A DNA stretch of 64,000 nt from the NCBI RefSeq assembly GCF_044763875.1, contig NZ_JBIWGZ010000001.1:620001-684000 (forward strand). Reading direction: 5' to 3'. Shown in pieces: positions 17,256-25,491 of the stretch (positions within the stretch are counted from its first letter, which is position 1; every line of letters starts with the position of its first letter). Source of the DNA: Rummeliibacillus sp044763875. Lineage in GTDB: Bacteria; Bacillota; Bacilli; Bacillales_A; Planococcaceae. Below the pieces are notes generated by a model. That model saw nothing but the letters and a program-made list of their open reading frames with translations. It had not been told where the DNA came from and did no database searches. Position numbers and translations under genes: made by a program.

Positions 17256-18418
17256 TAACTCTTCACCTCGACTTCACGGTTTGTTAACAATTCTTCTTGC
17301 AAAACTTCATGGAAAAGTTCGATTGTTTTATCATCTGCTTCTTTCCCTAAAATTTCTCGATAAAATGATTTGAACAGCGTAAGGTCGTCCATTTTTTGTC
17401 TTGATACGACTTCTTGTTGTACATTAGTAAAATCTTTTAACGTGATACGTTCAACATGCATAGCGTTCGGATAGACAGATCGGATTTTCTCCATAGGTGA
17501 GATAATCGGTGCCTCATCTAATAACTTTACAAATATATAATCCTCGCTTTTAGGGGATCTTAAGATTTCTTCCATTGTCATCTCTACTGATCTTAGGTCA
17601 CGTCTAGGTTTTAGTTCTTTTTTTGTTATATTAATTGAACCGTCGCCAGTTATGTCTACAATAAGGTATCCTTTTTTATGCGTTTCTTCTGAAATAGAAT
17701 ACTTTAAGGGGGATCCTGAATATCTGACCTTTTCTGAATCTACAAAATGAGCTTGATGTAAATGTCCAAGTGCTGTGTAGTTAAATGGTGCGAATAGTTT
17801 TGAATCGATACATTCTGAACCACCGATTGATAAAGGGCGTTCAGCATCTGTTTTATTCTCTTCCTCAGCACCATTTTTCGTAACAAAAGCATGTCCCACT
17901 AGTACATGTCTAGCATTTGGATCTAGGGAAACAACAATATTTTCTAGAATTTTGGCCATAGCATCTTGTTGGGTTCTTACAGTGTCATCATCGAAAATAT
18001 AACGGACATGTGATGGATCAGTATAAGGAATTAGATGAAAATGTACTTCGCCAAATTCATCTTGCAATACGACCGGCTTTAAATCCTTTGATAAGTTTCC
18101 TATGATATGAAGTCCTTTTGACCCCATAAATCGGGAACCAAAATGTATACGACCAGGACTATCATGATTCCCAGCAATTGCAACGACTGGTATTCCTCGT
18201 TTGATGGCAATGGCAGATAGAACATCATCCAATAACCGAACGGCTTCCGTAGGTGGAACAGAACGGTCATATAAATCGCCTGCTATTACGACAACATCGG
18301 GGTTTTCTTTATCAATATCATCTAAAAATTGCTTTAAAATGTATTCTTGATCTTCGGTCATTGATACACCTTGTACTAATTTACCTAAATGCCAATCAGC
18401 TGTGTGAAAAATTTTCAT
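17255..18418 (-). CDS. sbcD: Exonuclease SbcD (nuclease subunit)
   Basis: A 387-aa Mn-dependent phosphoesterase, partner of SbcC. The five metallophosphatase motifs are visible: DWHLG (8-12), GDLYDR, GNHD, GHAFV and GHLHQ. A C-terminal capping domain contacts SbcC. GGAG lies 7 nt before the ATG. First gene of the sbcD-sbcC operon; no other gene belongs to it here. Confidence 0.96.
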   Translation of the reverse strand: MKIFHTADWHLGKLVQGVSMTEDQEYILKQFLDDIDKENPDVVVIAGDLYDRSVPPTEAVRLLDDVLSAIAIKRGIPVVAIAGNHDSPGRIHFGSRFMGSKGLHIIGNLSKDLKPVVLQDEFGEVHFHLIPYTDPSHVRYIFDDDTVRTQQDAMAKILENIVVSLDPNARHVLVGHAFVTKNGAEEENKTDAERPLSIGGSECIDSKLFAPFNYTALGHLHQAHFVDSEKVRYSGSPLKYSISEETHKKGYLIVDITGDGSINITKKELKPRRDLRSVEMTMEEILRSPKSEDYIFVKLLDEAPIISPMEKIRSVYPNAMHVERITLKDFTNVQQEVVSRQKMDDLTLFKSFYREILGKEADDKTIELFHEVLQEELLTNREVEVKS

Positions 18419-18506
18419 ATTATCACTCCGTTCCAGTTACTATATATATTGTATTTTATCACAGAATTATTTTAGAGAACAAATGTTCCGAGATGGTATT
18501 TTACAA

Positions 18507-18545
18507 GAAAAAAGGACATTAAGACAAATTTTGTCTCATATGCCC
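18507..18545 (-). terminator. Terminator of the NSS transporter gene
   Basis: Minus-strand GGCATATGAGACAAA / TTTGTCTTAATGTCC imperfect hairpin followed by TTTTTT. It begins 10 bp after the stop at 18555. Confidence 0.75.
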
Positions 18546-18554
18546 TTAAATCCT

Positions 18555-19898
18555 TTAATACTGCAAAATAGTATAAATTAACACTACAGCTATTACAATA
18601 GGAACGATAAATACCATCATAAATCTCCAAGCTTTATAATAGCCTATCGGAATAGTGCTCCCTCTCAAAAACTCATCTGCCACTAACTTTTTATCAATTT
18701 TATGAATGATAAAAATAGCAATTAGTAAGTTTCCTAATGGTAAGAGAATATTACTTACAAGATAATCTGTTGCATCAAAAATACTTTTTTTGAATATTGT
18801 AAAGTCGCTTAATGTACTTGATGATAAAGCCGCGGGAATTGATGCAATAAAAACTACTACCCCAATCCCCCATGCTATTTTACGTCTTGCATTTGGCCAT
18901 TTTTCAACAAGTGCTGCAACGATAATTTCGTATAAACTAAATGACGAAGTAAGTGTCGCAAATAAGAATAATAATAAAAAGATTGCGAAGAACACTTCTC
19001 CAAATGGCAGTTTACCAAATACAGCGGGAAGAACCATAAACAATAATGCTGGCCCTTGTTCTGGTTTAAAGCCAAATGCGAAAACTGCTGGGAAAATAGC
19101 AAGACCTGCTAACAAAGATACAAATATATTCATTATGACTACTGATCCAGCTGAGTATGGTAAACTCTCATCCTTTTTCAAATAAGAGCTATAAGTAACC
19201 ATACACGAAAATCCAACTGCTAAAGCAAAAAATGATTGTCCTAAAGCATATAGCACAGAACTTGCAGTAATTTTCGAAAAATCAGGAGCTAAGAAAAATT
19301 TTACACCTTCCATAGCACCGTCAAGAGTTAACGAACGTACGACTAAAATAATAAAGAAAATAAATAACAATGGCATCATGACTTTATTTGCTTTTTCAAT
19401 ACCATTTTGAACACCTAAGCTTATCACTAGTACGTTAACAACAGTAAATAATAACAATCCTACTATAGTAACCCAAGGAGTCCCTGTGACCATTCCAAAT
19501 AATTCACTTGGATTTAGACCCGTTTGGATAACATTCCCTACAACAGCTTTTCCTGTATAAATTAAGATCCAGCCACCTACAACACTATAAAACGACAAAA
19601 GTAAAAAGCATCCTACGACACCTAACTTACCGATCCATGTCCATTTTGAATTTGGCGCTAATATCTTATATGCACTAACTGCTTCTCGATTTGTGCCACG
19701 TCCAATGATAAATTCCGAGATTAACATGGGCAAACCGATTAATAGTGTAAAACAAACAAATAGTAAGAAGAAGGCACCTCCACCACTTTGCCCGGTTACA
19801 TATGGCAATTTCCAGATGGCACCTAATCCAATCGCTGCTCCCGCGGACGACAAAATAAATCCCAGTTTTGTTGACCACTGATTGTTGTTCTTGTTCAA
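18555..19898 (-). CDS. Sodium-dependent transporter, NSS (SNF) family
   Basis: A 447-aa LeuT-fold importer, probably for an amino acid with Na+. The N-terminus (WSTKLGFILSSAGAAIGLGA, then IWKLPYVTGQSGGGAFF) carries the unwound TM1 Na/substrate site with GAIWKLPY. About 11 membrane segments follow. The start is the TTG 7 nt after GGAGG; the upstream ATG (19937) would add a polar, unlikely extension. Monocistronic. Substrate cannot be read from sequence; YhdH/YocR are B. subtilis relatives. Confidence 0.9.
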   Translation of the reverse strand: MNKNNNQWSTKLGFILSSAGAAIGLGAIWKLPYVTGQSGGGAFFLLFVCFTLLIGLPMLISEFIIGRGTNREAVSAYKILAPNSKWTWIGKLGVVGCFLLLSFYSVVGGWILIYTGKAVVGNVIQTGLNPSELFGMVTGTPWVTIVGLLLFTVVNVLVISLGVQNGIEKANKVMMPLLFIFFIILVVRSLTLDGAMEGVKFFLAPDFSKITASSVLYALGQSFFALAVGFSCMVTYSSYLKKDESLPYSAGSVVIMNIFVSLLAGLAIFPAVFAFGFKPEQGPALLFMVLPAVFGKLPFGEVFFAIFLLLFLFATLTSSFSLYEIIVAALVEKWPNARRKIAWGIGVVVFIASIPAALSSSTLSDFTIFKKSIFDATDYLVSNILLPLGNLLIAIFIIHKIDKKLVADEFLRGSTIPIGYYKAWRFMMVFIVPIVIAVVLIYTILQY

Positions 19899-20020
19899 AA
19901 AAATACCTCCTATACTCTGCTCAGCTCGTCTCAACAATTTTACGATTGAAGAGTCTCCTGACGTTCACTATTTTATCACTAAAATCGACTTTTGAGCTTT
20001 ATTATTAAATTTTCCGCACT

Positions 20021-20051
20021 AAAAAACCCGTTATATTCAAACATAACGGGT
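20021..20051 (-). terminator. Terminator of the carboxylesterase gene
   Basis: Perfect ACCCGTTAT/ATAACGGGT arms around an 8-nt loop, with six T on the minus strand, 38 bp after the stop. Confidence 0.8.
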
Positions 20052-20088
20052 AGTTGTTTACTATCTATTGTTATATATTTTGAAAATT

Positions 20089-20862
20089 CTATGCATGAAG
20101 CTTACTCATTTTAGCTTCTTCTGACCATGGTAATTCATCTAAGAATTGAAGTGTATCTTCATATACTTTGTCACGTTCCTTACCTAACGTAATGATGTGA
20201 CCTGAATTTTGGTACCATATAATTTCTTTATCATCTGTTTCAACTGTATCATAAATAAATGGTGCACTTTCTTGGTATAAAGAATCATCCAGTTTGCCTT
20301 GTAATACAAGCGTTGGCGCATGTATTTCTTCTATTTCATCTGAAGTATGTTGAATCATTTTTTGAACTTCATCGATTGCATTTTGTGGTAATTTCTTTAA
20401 TTCTTCAAGCTCTTTTTCAATTTGTTCTTCATCTTTTCCTTCAAATTGTTTATACGCTTTTGCGTAGTTATATAAGCGTTCGAAAAGACCGTCTTTTGAT
20501 TTACGTTTAATAGGGGCACACATTGAAACAACACCTATAACAGGGAACTCTGCACCTACTTTTAAAGTAAAGACACCACCTAAAGATATACCGACAACAG
20601 CAATTTCCTCATAACCTAATTCTTTTAAATGATGATAACCTCTTGTCACATCTTCCCACCAGTATTTCGCACCGTATTTCAAAATTTCTTCGGCACTAAG
20701 ACCATGACCACGATACATTGGTGCATGACATGTATATCCTTGTTTATTTAAATACTGTCCTAATTTTTTTACATCCTTTGTACTTCCAGTAAATCCATGC
20801 AACAATAATACAGCTCGACGATCTCCCTCTAATGTAAATGGTTGAGGTGCCAATAACTTCAT
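20089..20862 (-). CDS. est: Carboxylesterase, Est30/YvaK type
   Basis: A 257-aa cytosolic alpha/beta-hydrolase that cleaves short-chain esters and monoacylglycerols. It shows HGF (22-24), GISLGG with Ser93, Asp192 in GKLDD, and His222 in NSGH. This is the same spacing, shifted by one, as the Ser94-Asp193-His223 triad of Geobacillus Est30. AAGGAG lies upstream of the ATG. In B. subtilis the homologue sits by secG-rnr; here it stands alone. Confidence 0.88.
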   Translation of the reverse strand: MKLLAPQPFTLEGDRRAVLLLHGFTGSTKDVKKLGQYLNKQGYTCHAPMYRGHGLSAEEILKYGAKYWWEDVTRGYHHLKELGYEEIAVVGISLGGVFTLKVGAEFPVIGVVSMCAPIKRKSKDGLFERLYNYAKAYKQFEGKDEEQIEKELEELKKLPQNAIDEVQKMIQHTSDEIEEIHAPTLVLQGKLDDSLYQESAPFIYDTVETDDKEIIWYQNSGHIITLGKERDKVYEDTLQFLDELPWSEEAKMSKLHA

Positions 20863-20935
20863 CTTTTTGAACTCCTTTTTAATTTGAGTGCCTTAATTAT
20901 TTTTCTATTAAATGTAAATAATATAACTGTCAACT

Positions 20936-21321
20936 AAAAACATAGACAATCTTACATTTTTACCTTTTGGGGCGCTCAATTTTGTTCACATTTAATATTA
21001 CATAGAGAATAACACCTTTCTTTTATAATGTACACAATATTATCTTATAAAAAATCATGCATTTTAGTTATGATTTTAATGCCTTAAACGCTGATTTAAT
21101 AGGATTTCAGAAAATTTACAAAATAAATCATTACTTTTTACAAATGTCCAATATTTTGGTTGAATTTCACTTAATTTTTTTGACTTTTTACAAATATTTC
21201 ATTATTTTTTCTTCGAATTACAAAATTTTCAGTTTATTTTCACGCGTTTATCATTATTTTAATTTTTAAATAAATTCTTTCTAGACTACAACAGTTATAT
21301 CTGTTATATAATAGAGATAAT
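20936..21321. other. AT-rich intergenic stretch before the crotonase gene
   Basis: About 385 bp without a convincing gene. TATAAT at 21307-21312 is a likely -10 box for the following gene; no good -35 is visible. AACAG-TTATAT-CTGTT just before it is a small inverted repeat that could bind a regulator. Confidence 0.4.
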
Positions 21322-21342
21322 ATGAAAATTAGGGGGATAATG

Positions 21343-22137
21343 ATGAGAGTTTCTACAACTAGACTAGAAAAAGAAGATGCCAAAATCATTTATCAAGAAA
21401 CGGCAGGTTTAGCCATTATCACGATCAGTCGTCCACAAGCGAAAAATGCGCTTACCGCACATATGTGGGATGAACTTCGAATAATCGCCTTACAAGCATT
21501 GGATAATCCCAAAAATAAAGTATTGCTTATAAGAGGATATGGACAACAATTTACAGCTGGTTCTGATATTAAAGAATTCAATTCCATTTCTTTAGAGAAA
21601 TCTGAGGAGGCGTTTATTCATATGGAAAAAACGATTTCTACTATTGAACATCTACCAATTCCAACAATTGCTGTTATTAATGGTCCTGCAATGGGTGCCG
21701 GATTGGAACTAGCTCTTGCCTGTGACATTCGAGTTGGATCAGATAAAGCAAAGCTTGGAATTCCTGTAGGAAAGTTAGGAATCACTTTAAATAATAAATT
21801 TGCAGCACGACTTGTTAATTTAGTTGGCCCAAGCATGACGAAGGATTTAGTTTATACAGGCCGTTTACTCAAAACAGATGAAGCTTATCGTGTTGGCATG
21901 TTGAATTATATAACACAAGAAAAGGATTTGGATCGTTATGCAATTCGTCTAGGTAAACTTGTCGCATCAATGTCGCCAGCTTCAGTACTAGCAGTTAAAA
22001 AATCAGTCCAAGAATGTGTTGATTCTGCACCTGTACTTTGGAAAACTTCTACACCTTTTGTGGATCCTCACGATTTTCCCGAAGGAGTACGAGCATTTGT
22101 AGAAAAGAGAACTCCACAATTTAAACGTTTACCATAA
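21343..22137 (+). CDS. Enoyl-CoA hydratase/isomerase-family (crotonase) protein
   Basis: A 264-aa crotonase-fold protein acting on CoA thioesters. QQFTAGSDIKEF forms the first oxyanion-hole element and NGPAMGAGLELALACDIRVG the second; the Glu of GLELA matches Glu144 of rat hydratase. The second catalytic Glu (in FG-PE--LG) is replaced: this protein has LGIPVGKLGI. It may therefore be an isomerase, a thioesterase-like member or a divergent enzyme. The start is the second of two ATGs, 6 nt after AGGGGG. A strong terminator follows at once. Confidence 0.85.
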   Translation: MRVSTTRLEKEDAKIIYQETAGLAIITISRPQAKNALTAHMWDELRIIALQALDNPKNKVLLIRGYGQQFTAGSDIKEFNSISLEKSEEAFIHMEKTISTIEHLPIPTIAVINGPAMGAGLELALACDIRVGSDKAKLGIPVGKLGITLNNKFAARLVNLVGPSMTKDLVYTGRLLKTDEAYRVGMLNYITQEKDLDRYAIRLGKLVASMSPASVLAVKKSVQECVDSAPVLWKTSTPFVDPHDFPEGVRAFVEKRTPQFKRLP

Positions 22138-22142
22138 GAATA

Positions 22143-22184
22143 AAGGAACTAGCTATTCATTTACTTGTGAATAGCTAGTTCCTT
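22143..22184. terminator. Bidirectional terminator
   Basis: AAGGAACTAGCTATTCA and its exact inverted copy form a 17-bp stem with an 8-nt loop. It serves the crotonase gene and overlaps the 3' end of the convergent P-loop gene. Confidence 0.85.
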
Positions 22185-22994
22185 ATTTTTTCCATTCTGA
22201 ATAGAAATTATATTTACATCGATACTATGTAATTCCAATTCAAATTCCTTTTCAAAAGCATGCATGATGTTTCGCTGCACTTTATCAATCGGTATCTGTT
22301 CATTCAAATTAATTGGTCCGCTTAATACAATGCTAATCATTGTTTTAGGTAATGGTAACAATTCAAATTGTACTTTTGTTACTCTTTCTATTAAGTCTTC
22401 TTCTTCACAAGCATGCTTGATAACCTGAACAAATTGTTGTTTTTCAACATGTCCTATTACTTGATGAAAGTCCGGTTGTACTATTGTTGTTTCTCCAATT
22501 TTTTCTTTTTTAGGTGAGAAAATCTCCACGCCCTTTTGTATGAATCGTTTAAAGAAATTTTGCTCAACCTGCACAACAGGAATTGGCATTATATGCTTCC
22601 CTTCCGTTTTCCGTATAAATTTAGCTAATTTCATTTCAGAAGATGTTCTTAAATTTTCTATATGATATAAATATTGAATATCTCCAAATGCTAAGCGTTC
22701 TGCTATATTTTTAGTCATACGGTCAGATGTACCGATGATTAATAGTTTTTCTATTCCTTGCTCATTTATAGCATTTTGTACTTCATGTAAATGATCTTCG
22801 TCTGTGAAGATCGCTCTTTTTACTGCTTTAAAAGCGCTTTTTTCAAACTTTGCAGATGTGCCAGCAATTTTCTTCCCTTTGACAATAAAAAGACCGTCAT
22901 CAATAATTCCATCGATTCCGTGATCATGTGCAAATGAAAGAGCTGCTGTGCTTTTTCCAGTGCCACTAGGTCCACTTAATGAATATATTTCCAA
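22161..22994 (-). CDS. P-loop NTPase of unknown function
   Basis: A 277-aa protein I do not recognise by name. It begins MEIYSLSGPSGTGKSTAALS with a Walker A motif at 8-15 and a likely Walker B at KLLIIGTSD. The C-terminal part (about 185-270: IERVTKVQFELLPLPKTMIS, then GPINLNEQIPIDKVQRNI) looks like an alkaline-shock-protein (Asp23/Gls24-like) fold, which is an impression only. No clear ribosome site was noted. Its last 8 codons lie within the terminator stem shared with the crotonase gene. Confidence 0.65.
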   Translation of the reverse strand: MEIYSLSGPSGTGKSTAALSFAHDHGIDGIIDDGLFIVKGKKIAGTSAKFEKSAFKAVKRAIFTDEDHLHEVQNAINEQGIEKLLIIGTSDRMTKNIAERLAFGDIQYLYHIENLRTSSEMKLAKFIRKTEGKHIMPIPVVQVEQNFFKRFIQKGVEIFSPKKEKIGETTIVQPDFHQVIGHVEKQQFVQVIKHACEEEDLIERVTKVQFELLPLPKTMISIVLSGPINLNEQIPIDKVQRNIMHAFEKEFELELHSIDVNIISIQNGKNKELAIHK

Positions 22995-23019
22995 GGTAAA
23001 TCACCTACTTACTTATTTT

Positions 23020-23335
23020 TGAATCCAATTAGATAAAATGCTTTTTTAGATAAAAAATACGAATATTTTCTAAATAAACAGCTCAATAATTCGGTTGATA
23101 TTTCATTCCCCGTATTTACATAGTATGCCGCTCCAGATGGCGCTTTCCGCGGGCGAGCGTTGAGCCTCCTCGGAAGCCCGTACCGTGCTTCACTGCGGGG
23201 TCTCACCTGTCTCGCTTTCCCGCAGGAGTCGCCATCTTCCGCTCCATAGATAATGTTTAATTGATATGGCATATACAATGCACATTTAATGTTCGTGTTT
23301 TTTATTAAATCTTTGAATTATGAAATTGATTTAAT
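23020..23335. repeat. MITE-like repeat, family 2, standard copy
   Basis: About 316 bp. The core begins ccgctccagatggcgctttc, has gaagcccgtaccgtgcttca at the centre, and ends gcaggagtcgccatcttccg. The outer AT-rich arms end in ttatgaaattgat. The core is almost identical to those at 40648-40775 and 50020-50145. Confidence 0.85.
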
Positions 23336-23393
23336 TAATAGCTATATACTAGTCGGTTCTTTATTTTGTTGCAAATTTATTTCTAGTTTAATA

Positions 23394-23543
23394 TGAATCA
23401 ATTTCATAAATCTATTATCGGTTATTAAATACGAACATTTCAAAATATTAACTTTACCATATTCAGATTTAGATATTCCGCTACAGACGGCGTTTTCCAT
23501 AGGCTGTATTTTATTAAATCTTTGAACTATGAAATTAATTCAA
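23394..23543. repeat. MITE-like repeat, family 2, internally deleted copy
   Basis: Both ends are present (tgaatcaatttcataaat / tatgaaattaattcaa), with only gctacagacggcgttttcca left of the GC-rich core. It lies 60 bp from the previous copy. Confidence 0.75.
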
Positions 23544-23575
23544 ATGAATACTTCCCAAAAATATTTTAATATAAA

Positions 23576-23618
23576 AGTAAGCCTTGAAGCACTATATAGC
23601 TTCAAGGCTTACTTTTTT
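23576..23618. terminator. Terminator of the first chemoreceptor gene
   Basis: AGTAAGCCTTGAAGC and its exact inverted copy form a 15-bp stem, followed by T6 on the plus strand and TTTTATATT on the minus strand. Confidence 0.8.
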
Positions 23619-23624
23619 GTGTTA

Positions 23625-25313
23625 TTACACTTTAAACTGTTGTGTTAATTCTTGTAGCTCAACGGATTGTTTACTTAATTCTTGGACGACACTATTTATT
23701 TCTTGTAAAGTTGCATTTTGTTCTTCTACGGAACCAGAGATATTATTAGTAGCTTGAGCTGATAATTGTGAATGATTTGCGATTTCTTCTACTGATGCTG
23801 TTACTTCTTCTGTTGCTGCAGAAAGTTGTTCAGAAGTAGCTGTAACATCCTCTAATCTACTTGTCATATCTTCAACAGAATTTACAATGTGACCAAATGA
23901 ATCGGATGCATTTGTTATGACATATACACCTTCTTCTACATTCTTCAAACTATTAGTAACTGATTTTGCTACGACTTCTGTATCTGTTTGAATTGTATTT
24001 GTTAACTTAACAATTTGTTCTGCAGAGTTCTTAGATTGTTCAGCTAATTTACGAACTTCATCTGCAACCACTGCAAAACCTTTACCATGTTCACCTGCTC
24101 TTGCTGCTTCAATTGCTGCATTTAACGCCAATAAATTTGTTTGTTCTGAAATATCTGTTATTTCTTTCGTCATAACTTGTATTTCTGTTGCTTGTTTTTT
24201 TAGACGAATGATTAGCTCATTTGTTTGATTGGTGGATTCTGAAATTAATTGAACTTGTCCTTTTGCAACTTGTAGAATTTTACCACCATTATCTGCAAGT
24301 TCAGTAGCTTGTTTTGCTTGTTTAAATAGTGAATGAGAAGCTTCTGCTATTCGTTGTACCCCAGTCGATGTTTCGTGCATAGCTGTAACTGCATCTTTTG
24401 CAATTTCTGCTGAATCATTTGCGCCTTGGGATGTCTCTTCAACACTATTTGATACTTCATCAGCAGCATTTGAAATTTCTTCAGTAGATGCTGAAAGTTC
24501 TTCAATTGATGCAGATAATTGACGAGACCCTTCTCCAATATGAATAATAATCGTTTGTAAATTCTTTTTCATCTCATTAAAGGATGAAGCTAATGCCCCT
24601 AACTCATCTTTTGATTTTATTATTATATCGTCTTGAAGTAAATTTCCAGAAGCAATTTGTTTCGCTCCATCTACGACTTTCAGTAATGGTTGAACAACTA
24701 ATCGTTTAACTCGATTGATAAATAACAGTGCTATAATCATTCCAACAATCGCAATGATAATTGCCACAACCTTTGCTACTTGAGCTATATGATCTACATT
24801 TTCATGTGCAGCATTTAACTCATCTTGCTGATATTTTTCGGCAGATGTAATTATACTCATCATGTCATGATTAGCTGATTCTGCACTCGTCAATTGTGAT
24901 ACCGCATCATCGTTATTTCCTTCTTCTTTAAGCTGGACGATATTAGTAATTACTTTACTATAGTTTGTCATTAAATCACTCATTATTGCTGAATAATCCT
25001 TCATTTTCTTTGAGTCTGCATTTTTTTGAAGTTCTTCAACCGATTTAGATAACTTTTCTTGATAAACAAGTAATTTTTGTTTGTTTGAGGCATTATCATC
25101 AATGATGAACCCTCTCAAATACAAACCTTCAGTTGCTAGATCAGATTTCACGTTATTGACCAAATCAATATTTTTTATGTTTGTATTGATTACGTGATTA
25201 AAAGAATCAACAACACTATTCATACGATTGTTATTATACCCCATTAAAATTAAGATAAAGACAAACAATATTATAAATCCTAGACTTATTTTTCTTTGTA
25301 CAGACATAATCAT
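23625..25313 (-). CDS. Methyl-accepting chemotaxis protein
   Basis: A 562-aa chemoreceptor. A membrane helix at about 8-26 leads to an extracellular four-helix-bundle sensor (4HB_MCP, about 30-180), then a second helix (VAKVVAIIIAIVGMIIALLF), HAMP, and a long signalling coiled coil. The hairpin tip (NLLALNAAIEAARAGEHGKG, then FAVVADEVRKLAEQS) binds CheA/CheW. No NWETF-type tail. The start is chosen by GGGGGA 5 nt before the ATG. It is followed on the minus strand by its own terminator. The sensor ligand is unknown. Confidence 0.93.
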   Translation of the reverse strand: MIMSVQRKISLGFIILFVFILILMGYNNNRMNSVVDSFNHVINTNIKNIDLVNNVKSDLATEGLYLRGFIIDDNASNKQKLLVYQEKLSKSVEELQKNADSKKMKDYSAIMSDLMTNYSKVITNIVQLKEEGNNDDAVSQLTSAESANHDMMSIITSAEKYQQDELNAAHENVDHIAQVAKVVAIIIAIVGMIIALLFINRVKRLVVQPLLKVVDGAKQIASGNLLQDDIIIKSKDELGALASSFNEMKKNLQTIIIHIGEGSRQLSASIEELSASTEEISNAADEVSNSVEETSQGANDSAEIAKDAVTAMHETSTGVQRIAEASHSLFKQAKQATELADNGGKILQVAKGQVQLISESTNQTNELIIRLKKQATEIQVMTKEITDISEQTNLLALNAAIEAARAGEHGKGFAVVADEVRKLAEQSKNSAEQIVKLTNTIQTDTEVVAKSVTNSLKNVEEGVYVITNASDSFGHIVNSVEDMTSRLEDVTATSEQLSAATEEVTASVEEIANHSQLSAQATNNISGSVEEQNATLQEINSVVQELSKQSVELQELTQQFKV

Positions 25314-25452
25314 ATACATCCCCCATTATAGTTAATTTATCACTATTTATGCAAATGTACTATTATAATAGCATTAATATTCAGAAAATGACATTAGTAT
25401 GATTTTACTAATTAATCGGTATTTCCCCGTAACAAAAAAATTATATAATACA

Positions 25453-25486
25453 AAAATCCTAGTATAATAATTTTATACTAGGATTT
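25453..25486 (-). terminator. Terminator of the second chemoreceptor gene
   Basis: AAATCCTAGTATAA and its inverted copy form a 14-bp stem directly after the stop at 25492. It separates the two receptor genes. Confidence 0.75.
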
Positions 25487-25491
25487 CCATG

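Noticed and set aside
21057..21269. 70-codon plus-strand ORF
   Set aside because: Phe/Tyr/Ile-rich product of AT-rich DNA, with no ribosome site.
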